Below are positions 16,716 through 26,662 of a DNA stretch of 64,000 bases, one piece after another. Origin of the DNA: Pseudobacillus lumedeiriae (lineage in GTDB: Bacteria; Bacillota; Bacilli; Bacillales; Domibacillaceae); assembly GCF_044891285.1 (NCBI RefSeq), contig NZ_JAUIYO010000002.1:186001-250000 (forward strand), read 5' to 3'. The stretch's first letter is position 1. Each line of letters begins with the position of its first letter. The notes beneath the pieces were generated by a model that was not told the origin of the DNA, did no database searches, and saw only the letters and a program-made list of their open reading frames with translations. A program made the position numbers and the translations under genes.

Positions 16716-19114
16716 CCAGTGTCATCGTTGATGTAGCAGCGATGCAGACCGACAAAGCATTTGACTATACCATTCCAGAAAAATGGACAGGGATCATTCA
16801 GCCTGGCATGAGAGTCGTCGTTCCGTTTGGTCCAAGAAACATTCAAGGCTTTGTGACGGAAATAAAAAGCGGATCCAGCGTGAAGAAACTGAAATCAATC
16901 ATCGAGCCAATGGATTTACTGCCGGTGTTAAACCAAGAGCTGCTTGAACTAGCCGATTGGCTGACAGAAACCACTCTATGCTTTAAAATTTCAGCTTATC
17001 AGGCGATGCTGCCTGCAGCGATGAAGGCGAAATATGAAAAAGTATTTCGGCTGAGGGAAGGAGCTTCCCTCGTTCATCAAGAGGTTGCCAGTCTATTTAA
17101 TAAGCGGGATGAAACGACGTGGGAGGAAGCAGAGGAAGCAGGCATGCTTCAGTCTCTGCGGCAGGAAGTAAAAGCGGATCGGATTGAGCTTGTCTATAAA
17201 GTCAAAAGCAAAGGAAAGAAAAAGAGTATACGCGTGATTGGCCGCTCTTTATCACAGGAAGAACTGGCTGAATGTCTGGAAACATTCCCGGTCAATGCCC
17301 GGAAACAGAAAGATGTATTGCGTTATTTCATGGATATTAGTACACCTCTTTCAGCAAAAGAAGTTATGGATCAAACGGGGGCCTCAAACAGTACGTTAAA
17401 AAGTCTGATTGAAAAGGGGTTTTTATTCGAGCGCCATCAGGAAACATATCGCGATCCCTATGAAAATAGAAACTTTGCGCGAACAGAACCGCTTCCGCTG
17501 ACTGCTCAACAACAAGAAGTGATTATTCCGATTCTCGATGCAGTCGAAGAGGTTCGGCACGAAACATTTCTGCTTTATGGAGTAACAGGCAGTGGAAAAA
17601 CCGAGATTTATTTACAATCGATCCAGCGGGTATTGGAAAAAGGCAAAGAAGCGATTGTTCTCGTTCCTGAAATTTCGCTGACACCGCAAATGGTTCATCG
17701 TTTTAAAGGTCGTTTTGGCGACGATGTCGCTGTCTTGCACAGTGGCTTGTCCACAGGCGAAAAATATGATGAATGGCGAAAAATTCAGCGGAAAGAAGTG
17801 AAGGTAGTCGTCGGTGCCCGTTCCGCGGTGTTCGCTCCTTTTGAAAACTTAGGCATTATTATTATTGATGAAGAGCATGAAACAAGTTATAAGCAAGAAG
17901 AAAATCCTCGTTATCATGCAAGGGAAACGGCGATAAAAAGAGCAGAATTCTATCAATGTCCCGTTATTTTAGGCAGTGCGACCCCGTCTTTAGAGAGTTT
18001 TGCCCGCGCGCAAAAAGGAGTGTATCATCTTCTCACTCTTCCAAACAGAATGAATAATCAACAGCTTCCGGACGTGAAAATTGTTGATATGCGCGAAGAA
18101 CTGCGAAATGGCAACCGATCAATGTTTTCACGTGATCTATTTGAAAAGCTGACGGATCGGATTGAAAAAGGAGAGCAGACGGTTCTCTTCTTAAACCGCC
18201 GAGGCCATTCCTCATTTATTATGTGCCGTGATTGCGGATACGTCGCCGGATGCCCGCATTGTGATATTTCGTTAACGTACCACCGGCACAGTTATCGAAT
18301 GAAATGTCATTACTGCGGTTTGGAAGAACCTGTGCCTTCGAGATGTCCCGAATGTGAGAGTGAGCATATCCGTTATTTTGGTACGGGTACACAAAAAGTA
18401 GAAGATGAACTTGGCAAACTGCTCCCGCACGCAAAAGTGGTGCGTATGGACGTGGATACGACGAGCCGTAAAGGTGCTCACGAACAGCTGCTTCGACAAT
18501 TTGAAGAAGGAAAGGCGGACATCTTGCTTGGAACGCAAATGATCGCTAAAGGGCTTGATTTTCCTAATATTACGCTTGTCGGGGTATTGAGCGCGGACAC
18601 GATGCTTCACATTCCTGATTTCCGATCTTCAGAAAAAACGTTTCAGCTGCTGACACAGGTCAGCGGACGGGCAGGAAGGCACAAGCTTCATGGGGAGGTA
18701 GTCATTCAGACATACACCCCGGAACATTACAGCATTCAGCTGGCCGGTAAGCAGGATTACGATCAGTTTTACAACCAGGAAATGATGATGAGGAAGCTCG
18801 GGAATTATCCTCCGTTTTATTATTTGGCTCTTGTGACTGTCAGCCATGAAGATGTGATGACAGCATCTCGTGTAACAGAAAAAGTTACTCAATATATTCA
18901 AGGGCATATATCGAAAGAGGCGATTACTCTTGGACCCGTCGCTTCCCCCATTCCCCGGATCAATAATAGATATCGTTACCAATGTTTGATAAAATACAAA
19001 CGGGAACCAAAATTAAATGAAGTGTTGAAAACAGTGATGGAACATTATACGAAACAGCAAAAGGATAAAAGTTTACAAGTGACTGTAGATGTGAATCCTT
19101 TTATTATGATGTAG
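16706..19114 (+). CDS. priA: Primosomal protein N', replication restart helicase
   Basis: The 802-residue SF2 helicase reloads the replisome at stalled or broken forks. An N-terminal DNA-binding region is followed by Walker A GVTGSGKTEIYL (about 291-302) and the DEEH box IIIIDEEHETSYKQ. A zinc-binding insertion follows near 505-545, with cysteine pairs in CRDCGYVAGCPHCD, CHYCG and CPEC. The C-terminal helicase motif is QVSGRAGR. It overlaps coaBC and is followed by def, the conserved Firmicutes arrangement. Confidence 0.97.
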   Translation: MQVASVIVDVAAMQTDKAFDYTIPEKWTGIIQPGMRVVVPFGPRNIQGFVTEIKSGSSVKKLKSIIEPMDLLPVLNQELLELADWLTETTLCFKISAYQAMLPAAMKAKYEKVFRLREGASLVHQEVASLFNKRDETTWEEAEEAGMLQSLRQEVKADRIELVYKVKSKGKKKSIRVIGRSLSQEELAECLETFPVNARKQKDVLRYFMDISTPLSAKEVMDQTGASNSTLKSLIEKGFLFERHQETYRDPYENRNFARTEPLPLTAQQQEVIIPILDAVEEVRHETFLLYGVTGSGKTEIYLQSIQRVLEKGKEAIVLVPEISLTPQMVHRFKGRFGDDVAVLHSGLSTGEKYDEWRKIQRKEVKVVVGARSAVFAPFENLGIIIIDEEHETSYKQEENPRYHARETAIKRAEFYQCPVILGSATPSLESFARAQKGVYHLLTLPNRMNNQQLPDVKIVDMREELRNGNRSMFSRDLFEKLTDRIEKGEQTVLFLNRRGHSSFIMCRDCGYVAGCPHCDISLTYHRHSYRMKCHYCGLEEPVPSRCPECESEHIRYFGTGTQKVEDELGKLLPHAKVVRMDVDTTSRKGAHEQLLRQFEEGKADILLGTQMIAKGLDFPNITLVGVLSADTMLHIPDFRSSEKTFQLLTQVSGRAGRHKLHGEVVIQTYTPEHYSIQLAGKQDYDQFYNQEMMMRKLGNYPPFYYLALVTVSHEDVMTASRVTEKVTQYIQGHISKEAITLGPVASPIPRINNRYRYQCLIKYKREPKLNEVLKTVMEHYTKQQKDKSLQVTVDVNPFIMM

Positions 19115-19156
19115 AATAAAGTGTTGCACGACTGAGAAGACCAGGGAGGATTATTT

Positions 19157-19642
19157 TTGGCACAATTACCAATCGTGTGTTACCCGGATGCTATTCTTGA
19201 AAAGAAATGCGAGCCGGTTACACAATTTGATAAAAAGTTAAGAAAACTCATAAAAGATATGCATGAAACGATGATCGCTGCAGATGGAGTCGGACTAGCA
19301 GCTCCTCAAGTTGGAATAGATCTGCAGGTGGCTGTTGTAGACATTGAAGATGAACACGGATTGATTACGCTCATAAATCCTGTTATTGAAGATACGAAAG
19401 GAAGCGAAACAGATATTGAAGGGTGTTTGAGCTTCCCGGGTTTGTACGGTCAAGTGACACGTTCCTCTTATGTGAAAGTGAAAGCACAAGATGTGAAAGG
19501 GCGCTTTTTTATATTAAAAGCAGAAGGATTTTTAGCCCGGGCGATTCAGCATGAAATTGATCATCTTCATGGCGTGTTGTTTACGTCAAAAGTAGAGCAA
19601 TATGTATCTGAGGAAGAATTAGAGATGGGGGAGATGTCATGA
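19157..19642 (+). CDS. def: Peptide deformylase
   Basis: The 161-residue metalloenzyme removes the formyl group from nascent proteins. Motif 1 is GVGLAAPQVG, motif 2 EGCLSFPG with metal ligand Cys90, and motif 3 QHEIDHLHG with His132, Glu133 and His136. The start is TTG, preceded by GGGAGG at a slightly long spacing. It overlaps fmt by 4 bases, pairing removal of the formyl group with its addition. It is the short, DefA-type enzyme. Confidence 0.97.
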   Translation: MAQLPIVCYPDAILEKKCEPVTQFDKKLRKLIKDMHETMIAADGVGLAAPQVGIDLQVAVVDIEDEHGLITLINPVIEDTKGSETDIEGCLSFPGLYGQVTRSSYVKVKAQDVKGRFFILKAEGFLARAIQHEIDHLHGVLFTSKVEQYVSEEELEMGEMS

Positions 19643-20583
19643 CGAGTCTTGTGTTTATGGGTACACCTGACTTTTCTGTTCCGGTATTAAAAACATTAAT
19701 CGAAGACGGCTATTCGATCTTAGCGGTTGTCACTCAGCCGGATCGGCCGGTCGGCAGAAAGCGAGTACTGACACCTCCTCCAGTGAAGGTTGAAGCAGTA
19801 AAACACGACATTCCCGTCCTTCAGCCGGAGAAGTTAAGAGAATCGGAAGAATTGCAGCAAATCATTGGGCTGCAGCCGGATGTGATTGTTACAGCCGCAT
19901 ATGGCCAAATTCTGCCGAATGAACTGTTAGAAGCGCCGAGGTTTGGCTGTATCAATGTTCATGCTTCTCTGCTTCCGGAACTGCGTGGTGGAGCGCCTAT
20001 TCATTATTCCATTCTGCAAGGGAAGGAAAAAACGGGTATTACAATTATGTACATGGCAGAAAGGCTGGATGCGGGGGATATCATCAGCCAGGCAGAGGTT
20101 ATAATAGAGGAAACAGACCATGTCGGCAGTCTGCATGATAAATTAAGTGCAGCTGGTTCTGCATTATTGTCAGAAACATTGCCAAGACTTATCGAGGGTA
20201 AAACAAACCCAGTGAAACAGGATGAGTCAAAAGCAACGTTTGCTTCAAACATAAAACGGGATCAAGAAAAAATTGACTGGTCAAAAACGGGAGAAGAGAT
20301 TTATAACCATATCCGCGGGCTGCATCCGTGGCCAGTTGCTTATACGACGCTTGACGGTCAAGTGATGAAGATATGGTGGGGAGAGAAAGTACAAGCGGTG
20401 AAACGAGCAGAGCCGGGAACGATCATTGAAATAGCCGAAGATGGTTTTGTTGCAGCAACCGGCAGCCAAACGGCGATTAAAATAACCGATTTACAGCCAT
20501 CTGGGAAAAAACGCATGTCTGCGGAGCAATATTTGAGAGGGGCCGGTTCCGGATTAACCCTTGATCAGAAATTAGGAGAATAA
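19639..20583 (+). CDS. fmt: Methionyl-tRNA formyltransferase
   Basis: The 314-residue enzyme formylates initiator Met-tRNA with 10-formyl-tetrahydrofolate. The N-terminal catalytic domain starts VFMGTPDFSVPVL and contains the folate-site motif HASLLPELRGGAPIHYSI. The C-terminal OB-fold domain binds tRNA. It begins at an ATG overlapping the def stop and has GGGGGAGA upstream. rsmB follows 8 bases later. Confidence 0.98.
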   Translation: MTSLVFMGTPDFSVPVLKTLIEDGYSILAVVTQPDRPVGRKRVLTPPPVKVEAVKHDIPVLQPEKLRESEELQQIIGLQPDVIVTAAYGQILPNELLEAPRFGCINVHASLLPELRGGAPIHYSILQGKEKTGITIMYMAERLDAGDIISQAEVIIEETDHVGSLHDKLSAAGSALLSETLPRLIEGKTNPVKQDESKATFASNIKRDQEKIDWSKTGEEIYNHIRGLHPWPVAYTTLDGQVMKIWWGEKVQAVKRAEPGTIIEIAEDGFVAATGSQTAIKITDLQPSGKKRMSAEQYLRGAGSGLTLDQKLGE

Positions 20584-20590
20584 AATTAAC

Positions 20591-21931
20591 ATGAATCAAA
20601 AAAAGAAACAAGTGCGGGAAATCGCCCTTGACCTGCTTGAAGCGGTGGAAAAAAATCAATCATATAGCAATTTACTGCTCCATTCCGCGATTGAAAAACA
20701 CGATCTGCCGGGCAGAGACGCTGGACTTTTGACCGAAATCACGTATGGAACGATTCAACGAAAGTTAACATTAGATTTTTATTTAGCTCCTTTTATTAAA
20801 AAGAAGCTTGAGCCGTGGGTGCGGCAGCTGCTTCGTCTTTCTTTATATCAGATGGTCTATTTAGACAAAGTACCAGAGCGTGCCGTTATTCATGAGGCAG
20901 TGGAAATTGCTAAAAAAAGAGGACATAAAGGGATTGCAGGGCTCGTTAACGGGATTCTTCGCTCTGTGCAGAGAAATGACCTGCGCAGTTTTGAGGCCAT
21001 AAAGGATGAGGCTGAGCGGATTTCGGTTGAAACGAGTCATCCTTTGTGGCTCGTTAAACGGTGGTTACGTCAATTTGGAGCGGAGAAAACGAAAGAAATG
21101 TGTGCGATGAATCTAACTGCACCGATGCAGACGATCCGTGTGAACGAAACGAAAGCAAGCCGGGAAGAAGTGCTGCAAAGATTGTGGGAAGAAGGATTCG
21201 AGGCAGAACCGAGTGACGTCCTGCCGGAAGGGATCCGTATTTTAAAAGGGAACGCAGCCCGTTCCAATGTATTCGAAAGCGGCTTAGCTACGATTCAGGA
21301 TGAAAGTTCGATGATCGTTGCCTATGCACTCGATGCACAGCCCGGCGAAGTTATTCTTGATGCTTGCGCAGCGCCGGGCGGCAAGACGACTCACATAGCA
21401 GAGAAGTTAAATAATAGCGGTGTTGTGACCGCTCTGGATTTACACGAACACAAAATTAAGCTTATTAGGCAAAATGCAGACAGACTCGGGTTAACGAATA
21501 TTGAAGCAAAAGCGTGGGACAGCCGAAAAGCAGAAGAGATGTTTGAACCGGAGAGTTTTGACCGGATTTTAGTAGATGCGCCGTGTTCAGGGCTTGGTGT
21601 TTTGCGAAGAAAACCCGATATCAAATACGTAAAAGAAGAGAAAGACTTATCTGCCCTTCAAACGATACAGCTAGCTATTTTATCTGCGGCGGCACCGCTT
21701 TTAAAAGGCGGCGGTGTACTTGTTTACAGCACGTGTACAGCGGATGTCGAAGAAAATGAAGGAACAGTTAAAAAGTTTCTGGAAACCCATACTGATTTTG
21801 AACCAGAAGTGCTCACCAGCCTGCCGCCTGTCATACAGACGATGGCAGACAATCATATGCTCCAGGTTCTTCCACAGGACTTTGGCGGAGACGGATTCTT
21901 TATCAGCAAACTAAGAAAGAAGGTGCAATAA
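20591..21931 (+). CDS. rsmB: 16S rRNA (cytosine-967 C5)-methyltransferase
   Basis: The 446-residue NOL1/NOP2/Sun-family enzyme methylates C967 of 16S rRNA. The N-terminal NusB-like RNA-binding domain covers about 1-140. The catalytic domain has the SAM motif DACAAPGGKTTHIAE and two cysteines, in DAPCSGLGVLRRKPD (near 330) and YSTCT (near 381). It lies between fmt and rlmN, and its stop overlaps the rlmN ATG by one base. Confidence 0.96.
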   Translation: MNQKKKQVREIALDLLEAVEKNQSYSNLLLHSAIEKHDLPGRDAGLLTEITYGTIQRKLTLDFYLAPFIKKKLEPWVRQLLRLSLYQMVYLDKVPERAVIHEAVEIAKKRGHKGIAGLVNGILRSVQRNDLRSFEAIKDEAERISVETSHPLWLVKRWLRQFGAEKTKEMCAMNLTAPMQTIRVNETKASREEVLQRLWEEGFEAEPSDVLPEGIRILKGNAARSNVFESGLATIQDESSMIVAYALDAQPGEVILDACAAPGGKTTHIAEKLNNSGVVTALDLHEHKIKLIRQNADRLGLTNIEAKAWDSRKAEEMFEPESFDRILVDAPCSGLGVLRRKPDIKYVKEEKDLSALQTIQLAILSAAAPLLKGGGVLVYSTCTADVEENEGTVKKFLETHTDFEPEVLTSLPPVIQTMADNHMLQVLPQDFGGDGFFISKLRKKVQ

Positions 21932-23022
21932 TGGAGCAAGCAACAACAACGAGAGACGAAGCAGGAAATGAGCAGCAGCTCCCATCCATTTACTCATTGC
22001 AGCTGCAGGAGTTAAAGGATTGGCTGAAGGAAAATAATGAAAAGCCGTTTCGGGCAGAACAGATTTTTGACTGGCTATATAAAAAAAGAGTCTCCTCCTA
22101 TGAAGACATGTCTAATTTGTCAAAAACGCTGCGAGAAAAACTTGCTGCACATTTTAAAATGACAACATTAAAAACATTGATTCAGCAAGAATCTTCAGAT
22201 GGCACCATCAAGTTTTTATTTGAGCTTCATGACGGCTATTCGATTGAAACTGTTTTAATGCGCCACGAATACGGCAACTCTGTTTGCGTGACTACACAAG
22301 TCGGCTGTCGTATCGGCTGTACGTTTTGTGCTTCTACGCTTGGCGGATTAAAGCGCCACTTGGAAGCAGGAGAAATTGTGGCGCAAGTCGTAAAAGTACA
22401 ACAGGCACTTGATCAAACAGAAGAGCGTGTCAGCTCCATTGTGATTATGGGGATCGGGGAACCATTTGATAACTATGATCAGATGCTTTCCTTCTTGAAA
22501 ATCATCAAACATGAAAAAACATTAAACATTGGCGCACGCCACATTACTGTTTCGACGAGTGGAATTGTTCCAAAAATTTATAAGTTTGCAGATGAGAATA
22601 TGCAAATTAATTTTGCGATCTCTCTTCATGCTCCGAATAATGAACTGCGGACGAAGCTGATGCCGATCAATAAGGCATATAAATTGTCAGATTTAATGGA
22701 GGCTGTTCGATACTATGTGAATAAGACAGGCCGCCGTGTCAGCTTTGAATACGGTCTATTCGGAGGGGAAAATGATTCTGTTGAACATGCCATCGAGCTG
22801 GCGCAGCTAATAAAAGAAATTAAGTGCCACGTCAATTTAATTCCAGTCAACTATGTACCGGAGCGCAACTATGTTCGTACTCCGCGAAACAAAATTTTTG
22901 AATTTGAAAAGACGCTGAAAGATCATGGTGTCAACGTAACGATTCGCCGTGAGCAGGGCCACGATATTGATGCGGCCTGTGGACAGCTGCGAGCGAAAGA
23001 ACGTTCAGAAGAAACGAGGTGA
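21931..23022 (+). CDS. rlmN: Dual-specificity 23S rRNA/tRNA adenine C2-methyltransferase
   Basis: The 363-residue radical SAM enzyme methylates A2503 of 23S rRNA and A37 of some tRNAs. The iron-sulfur cysteines are 126, 130 and 133 in GCRIGCTFCAS, and the C-terminal catalytic Cys350 is in AACGQLR. At A2503 this is the housekeeping C2 methylation. The gene is not assigned to Cfr (C8, resistance) because it sits in the conserved rsmB-rlmN-prpC-prkC order and its length equals that of Bacillus RlmN. Confidence 0.96.
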   Translation: MEQATTTRDEAGNEQQLPSIYSLQLQELKDWLKENNEKPFRAEQIFDWLYKKRVSSYEDMSNLSKTLREKLAAHFKMTTLKTLIQQESSDGTIKFLFELHDGYSIETVLMRHEYGNSVCVTTQVGCRIGCTFCASTLGGLKRHLEAGEIVAQVVKVQQALDQTEERVSSIVIMGIGEPFDNYDQMLSFLKIIKHEKTLNIGARHITVSTSGIVPKIYKFADENMQINFAISLHAPNNELRTKLMPINKAYKLSDLMEAVRYYVNKTGRRVSFEYGLFGGENDSVEHAIELAQLIKEIKCHVNLIPVNYVPERNYVRTPRNKIFEFEKTLKDHGVNVTIRREQGHDIDAACGQLRAKERSEETR

Positions 23023-23028
23023 GCCCCT

Positions 23029-23778
23029 ATGATTTCTGTCTTTCGGACAGATAAAGGCCGAGTCCGCCCCTACAATGAAGACCATGGCGGAGTATTTGCA
23101 AATGCAGCGGGTGACCGCCTAGCCATCGTTGCTGATGGGATGGGCGGCCACAACGCAGGAGATGTGGCAAGCCAAATGGCCATTGAGGCGATGAAATCAC
23201 AATGGATGCAAATCGACCGGATTCAAACAGCGAGTCAGGCAGAACAGTGGCTGAAAACAGCGATCTCAGAAAGCAATGGCAAGGTATTAGAGCATTCCCA
23301 AAATTTTTCTGAATGCAGCGGTATGGGCACGACGCTTGTAGCTGCTGTGTGTACGGCTGGTTTTTGCACCATTGCTAATATTGGAGACAGCCGCGGCTAC
23401 TTGTTTAATGAGAGCGGTCTTGCTCAAATTACGGAAGATCACTCACTCGTAAATGAACTCGTCAAGTCAGGTGAAATTACGAAAGAAGAGGCGGAGCATC
23501 ATCCCCGCAAGAATGTATTAACCCGCGCACTTGGCACAGAACCAAATGTAGCGGCCGATTATTATACAGTTATGTTTGAACAAGGGGACTCGCTCCTGCT
23601 TTGTTCAGACGGCTTATCCAATAAACTGGCACAGCAAGAAATGCAGCAGATTTTGGAAGCAACGATTTCCATTGAGGAAAAAGCCGAATCTTTCATCCAA
23701 ATGGCAAATGAAAATGGCGGGGAAGATAATATTACCCTTGTTATTCTCGAACATTCTGCTGGCCTTGAAAGCGAGTGA
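23029..23778 (+). CDS. prpC: PP2C-type serine/threonine phosphatase PrpC
   Basis: The 249-residue PPM-family metal-dependent phosphatase reverses phosphorylation by PrkC. Metal-binding motifs are RPYNEDHGG near 13-21, DGMGGH at 36-41, GDSRGY and the final EDN near 235. No membrane segment is present, so it is cytosolic. The gene ends 7 bases before prkC, and the two are expected to be co-translated. Confidence 0.97.
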   Translation: MISVFRTDKGRVRPYNEDHGGVFANAAGDRLAIVADGMGGHNAGDVASQMAIEAMKSQWMQIDRIQTASQAEQWLKTAISESNGKVLEHSQNFSECSGMGTTLVAAVCTAGFCTIANIGDSRGYLFNESGLAQITEDHSLVNELVKSGEITKEEAEHHPRKNVLTRALGTEPNVAADYYTVMFEQGDSLLLCSDGLSNKLAQQEMQQILEATISIEEKAESFIQMANENGGEDNITLVILEHSAGLESE

Positions 23779-23785
23779 GAGCAAC

Positions 23786-25768
23786 ATGTTAATTGGAAAG
23801 CGATTAAGCGGCCGCTATAAAATCATCAAAATGATTGGCGGCGGCGGAATGGCCAATGTATATTTGGCACAGGATATCATTTTGGAAAGAGAAGTCGCTA
23901 TTAAAGTACTGCGGCTTGACTTTGTGAATGAAGATGAGTTTCTGAGACGCTTTCAAAGAGAGGCACAATCCGCCACAAGCCTTGTTCATTCCAATATAGT
24001 GAATATTTACGATGTAGGAGAAGAAGAAGGCATTAATTATATTGTCATGGAGTACGTGGAAGGGATGACACTAAAGCAGTACATTCAGCAGCACTCTCCT
24101 ATTCCTGTGGAAAAAACAATTGATATTATGAAGCAGCTTGTTTCAGCGATTGCCTTTGCTCACCATAATTCTATTATTCATCGAGATATTAAACCGCATA
24201 ACATATTAATGGATCAAGATGGAAATGTAAAGATAACGGATTTTGGCATTGCCATGGCATTAAGTGCGACATCGATTACCCAAACGAATGCTGTTCTTGG
24301 ATCTGTCCATTATATTTCTCCCGAACAGGCTCGGGGCGGCATGGCTACAAAAAAGTCCGACATATATGCGTTAGGCATCGTCATGTTTGAGCTGCTGACG
24401 GGTCAACTTCCATTTTCTGGTGAGTCCGCTGTGTCTGTTGCTTTAAAACACTTGCAGGCTGAAACACCATCTGTGAAAAGGTGGAATCCAGCTATTCCGC
24501 AAAGCGTGGAAAATATCGTTCTCAAAGCGACAGCGAAAGACCCATTTCATCGATATGAAAGCCTAGAGGAGATGGGACAGGATTTAACCACTGCGCTGGA
24601 TCCAGACAGAGTAAATGAAGAGAAATTTTTTATTAGGGAAGATGAAGAAAAAACAAAAGCGATTCCTGTCATTACAAACAGCGGAACCCCGGAAGATCTT
24701 GATGCGACCATTGTTCGGCCGGCAGGATCAACAAACGGACAGGAGCAGCAGGAGACAGAAAAAGTAACGAAAAAAAGAAAAAAATGGCCGATCATTTTGC
24801 TCGTTTTTGCTCTAATTGCTGTTTTATCGATAGCGGCCGCCGTTCTCGTTCCTTCTTTGCTCGGTCCAAAGGAAGTAAGTATTCCAGATGTCAGCGGCAG
24901 TCAGCTGGACGAAGCGGTATCTGAGCTTGTAACAAAAGGGTTTAAAGTCGGTGAAACAAAACAACGGTTTAGCGATCAAGTGGCAGAGGGGACCGTCATT
25001 AAAACGGTTCCAGCGGCTGGCAGAATGATGAAAGAAGGAAGTACTGTAAATATTTACATTAGTTCAGGGAAAGAAACCGTCACTTTTGCTGATCATCTCG
25101 GCAAATCCTTTGATGAAGTAAAAGAGGAGCTTGAAAAGGCCGGCTTTAAAAGCATTCAGCAAAACGCCACACATGACGAAAGTATAGCTGGTACGATTAT
25201 TGATCAAGACCCAGCCCCAGAAACGACTCTGATTCCTGAGGAAACAACTGTTACGTTTACAGTCAGTGAGGGACCTGAAAAGATATCGCTGATTGATTTA
25301 ACTGATTACAATGAAAAAAGTTTAAAAGACTATGCTGCTTCTACTGGTTTGAATATTGTAATCGTGCGTGAAATATATTCAGATATAGTCTCAAAAGGAC
25401 TTGTGATCTCTCAATATCCGGACCGGGGTGCCACACTCGATAAAGGTGATGAGGTGCAAGTAACGATTTCTAAAGGTAAGAAGGAAATCCCTCCGAAGAC
25501 GGTCTCCAAAGAAATTATTATTCCTTACGAGCCGGATGAAGGGGATGAGCCTCAGGAAGTGCAAATTTATATAGAAGATATGAATCACAGTATGACAGAA
25601 CCGTTTGAAGTGTTAACGATTCAGGAAGACTTAAAGAAAACATTAGAATTTATCGTAACAAAAGAAAACAAAGCGGGTTATAAAGTGATTCGTGACCAAA
25701 GGGTTATTATTGATGAAACCATTCCTTATCCGGAAGATGCAGAGGAAACAAGCGCAGAAGAAACTTAA
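23786..25768 (+). CDS. prkC: PASTA-domain serine/threonine kinase PrkC
   Basis: The 660-residue membrane kinase senses muropeptides and controls germination, cell wall and stationary-phase functions in Bacillus. The cytosolic kinase domain has GGGGMANVYLA, Lys40, the catalytic HRDIKPHN (Asp134), DFG at 152-154 and Thr/Ser-rich activation-loop sites at 162-167. One membrane helix lies at about 333-358. Outside are three PASTA repeats (about 365-435, 436-502 and 503-571) and a C-terminal Ig-like domain. The start chosen, MLIGKRLSGRYKI, is the kinase N terminus; an upstream in-frame extension runs through prpC in another frame and is not real. Confidence 0.97.
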   Translation: MLIGKRLSGRYKIIKMIGGGGMANVYLAQDIILEREVAIKVLRLDFVNEDEFLRRFQREAQSATSLVHSNIVNIYDVGEEEGINYIVMEYVEGMTLKQYIQQHSPIPVEKTIDIMKQLVSAIAFAHHNSIIHRDIKPHNILMDQDGNVKITDFGIAMALSATSITQTNAVLGSVHYISPEQARGGMATKKSDIYALGIVMFELLTGQLPFSGESAVSVALKHLQAETPSVKRWNPAIPQSVENIVLKATAKDPFHRYESLEEMGQDLTTALDPDRVNEEKFFIREDEEKTKAIPVITNSGTPEDLDATIVRPAGSTNGQEQQETEKVTKKRKKWPIILLVFALIAVLSIAAAVLVPSLLGPKEVSIPDVSGSQLDEAVSELVTKGFKVGETKQRFSDQVAEGTVIKTVPAAGRMMKEGSTVNIYISSGKETVTFADHLGKSFDEVKEELEKAGFKSIQQNATHDESIAGTIIDQDPAPETTLIPEETTVTFTVSEGPEKISLIDLTDYNEKSLKDYAASTGLNIVIVREIYSDIVSKGLVISQYPDRGATLDKGDEVQVTISKGKKEIPPKTVSKEIIIPYEPDEGDEPQEVQIYIEDMNHSMTEPFEVLTIQEDLKKTLEFIVTKENKAGYKVIRDQRVIIDETIPYPEDAEETSAEET

Positions 25769-25779
25769 GGAGGAATCCC

Positions 25780-26661
25780 ATGCCTGAAGGAAAAATAGTG
25801 AAAGCACTGAGCGGATTTTATTACGTAGCGGATGGCGGGCGTATCCTTCAATGCCGGGGCAGGGGTGTTTTTCGAAAACGAAAAGTATTCCCGCTCGTCG
25901 GTGATTTTGTTGAATACCAGGCGGAAAACGACTTAGAAGGATACATTTTGGCGATTGAAGAAAGAAAAAATGAACTCATCAGGCCGCCGATCGCAAATGT
26001 AGATCAGGCGATTCTTGTTTTTTCCGCTGCCCGGCCCGATTTTAGTCCGGCTTTACTCGACCGATTTCTCGTTTTAATTGAATCAAAGCAAATAGAGCCG
26101 CTCATTTGTATTACGAAAATCGATCTGTTAAATGAAGAAGACGAAGCTGCTATTACACGTTATGCAGACGATTATCGTTCGTTCGGCTATAAAGTCATTC
26201 TGACATCTTCAGAGAAGCTTGCCAATCTCGAGGAGTTAAGCAGCCATTTACAAGGAAAGACATCTGTTTTTGCCGGACAATCCGGGGTCGGCAAATCATC
26301 ATTATTAAATGCGCTTAAACCGGAATTGGAGTTAAAGACAGATGACATTTCTGAATCTCTCGGCCGAGGGAAGCATACGACACGGCATGTGGAATTAATC
26401 AGTGTTGAAAATGGTCTGGTAGCTGATACTCCAGGCTTTAGTTCTTTGGAATTAACGGAAATTGAGGCTGAAGACTTGCCTTACTATTTTCCAGAAATGG
26501 CGGAAAGAAGCCATTCGTGCAAATTCCGAGGCTGCTTACACATCAATGAACCGAAATGTGCAGTGAAAGCGGCTATTGATGCAGAGGAAGTACCCCTGTA
26601 TCGATATGAACATTATTTGCAATTCATGGATGAGATTAAAGAGAGGAAGCCGAGGTATTAA
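25780..26661 (+). CDS. rsgA: Ribosome small-subunit GTPase RsgA
   Basis: The 293-residue circularly permuted GTPase acts late in 30S maturation. An N-terminal OB fold (1-65) precedes the GTPase domain, where G4 (TKID near 108-111) comes before G1 (AGQSGVGKSSL near 165) and G3 DTPG. The C-terminal zinc site uses Cys247, Cys252, His254 and Cys260. AAGGAGG precedes the ATG. rpe follows one base after the stop. Confidence 0.97.
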   Translation: MPEGKIVKALSGFYYVADGGRILQCRGRGVFRKRKVFPLVGDFVEYQAENDLEGYILAIEERKNELIRPPIANVDQAILVFSAARPDFSPALLDRFLVLIESKQIEPLICITKIDLLNEEDEAAITRYADDYRSFGYKVILTSSEKLANLEELSSHLQGKTSVFAGQSGVGKSSLLNALKPELELKTDDISESLGRGKHTTRHVELISVENGLVADTPGFSSLELTEIEAEDLPYYFPEMAERSHSCKFRGCLHINEPKCAVKAAIDAEEVPLYRYEHYLQFMDEIKERKPRY

Positions 26662-26662
26662 T

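Noticed and set aside
21931..23022. Cfr-type antibiotic resistance methyltransferase instead of RlmN
   Set aside because: The gene sits in the conserved rsmB-rlmN-prpC-prkC order, is as long as Bacillus RlmN and shows no sign of transfer.
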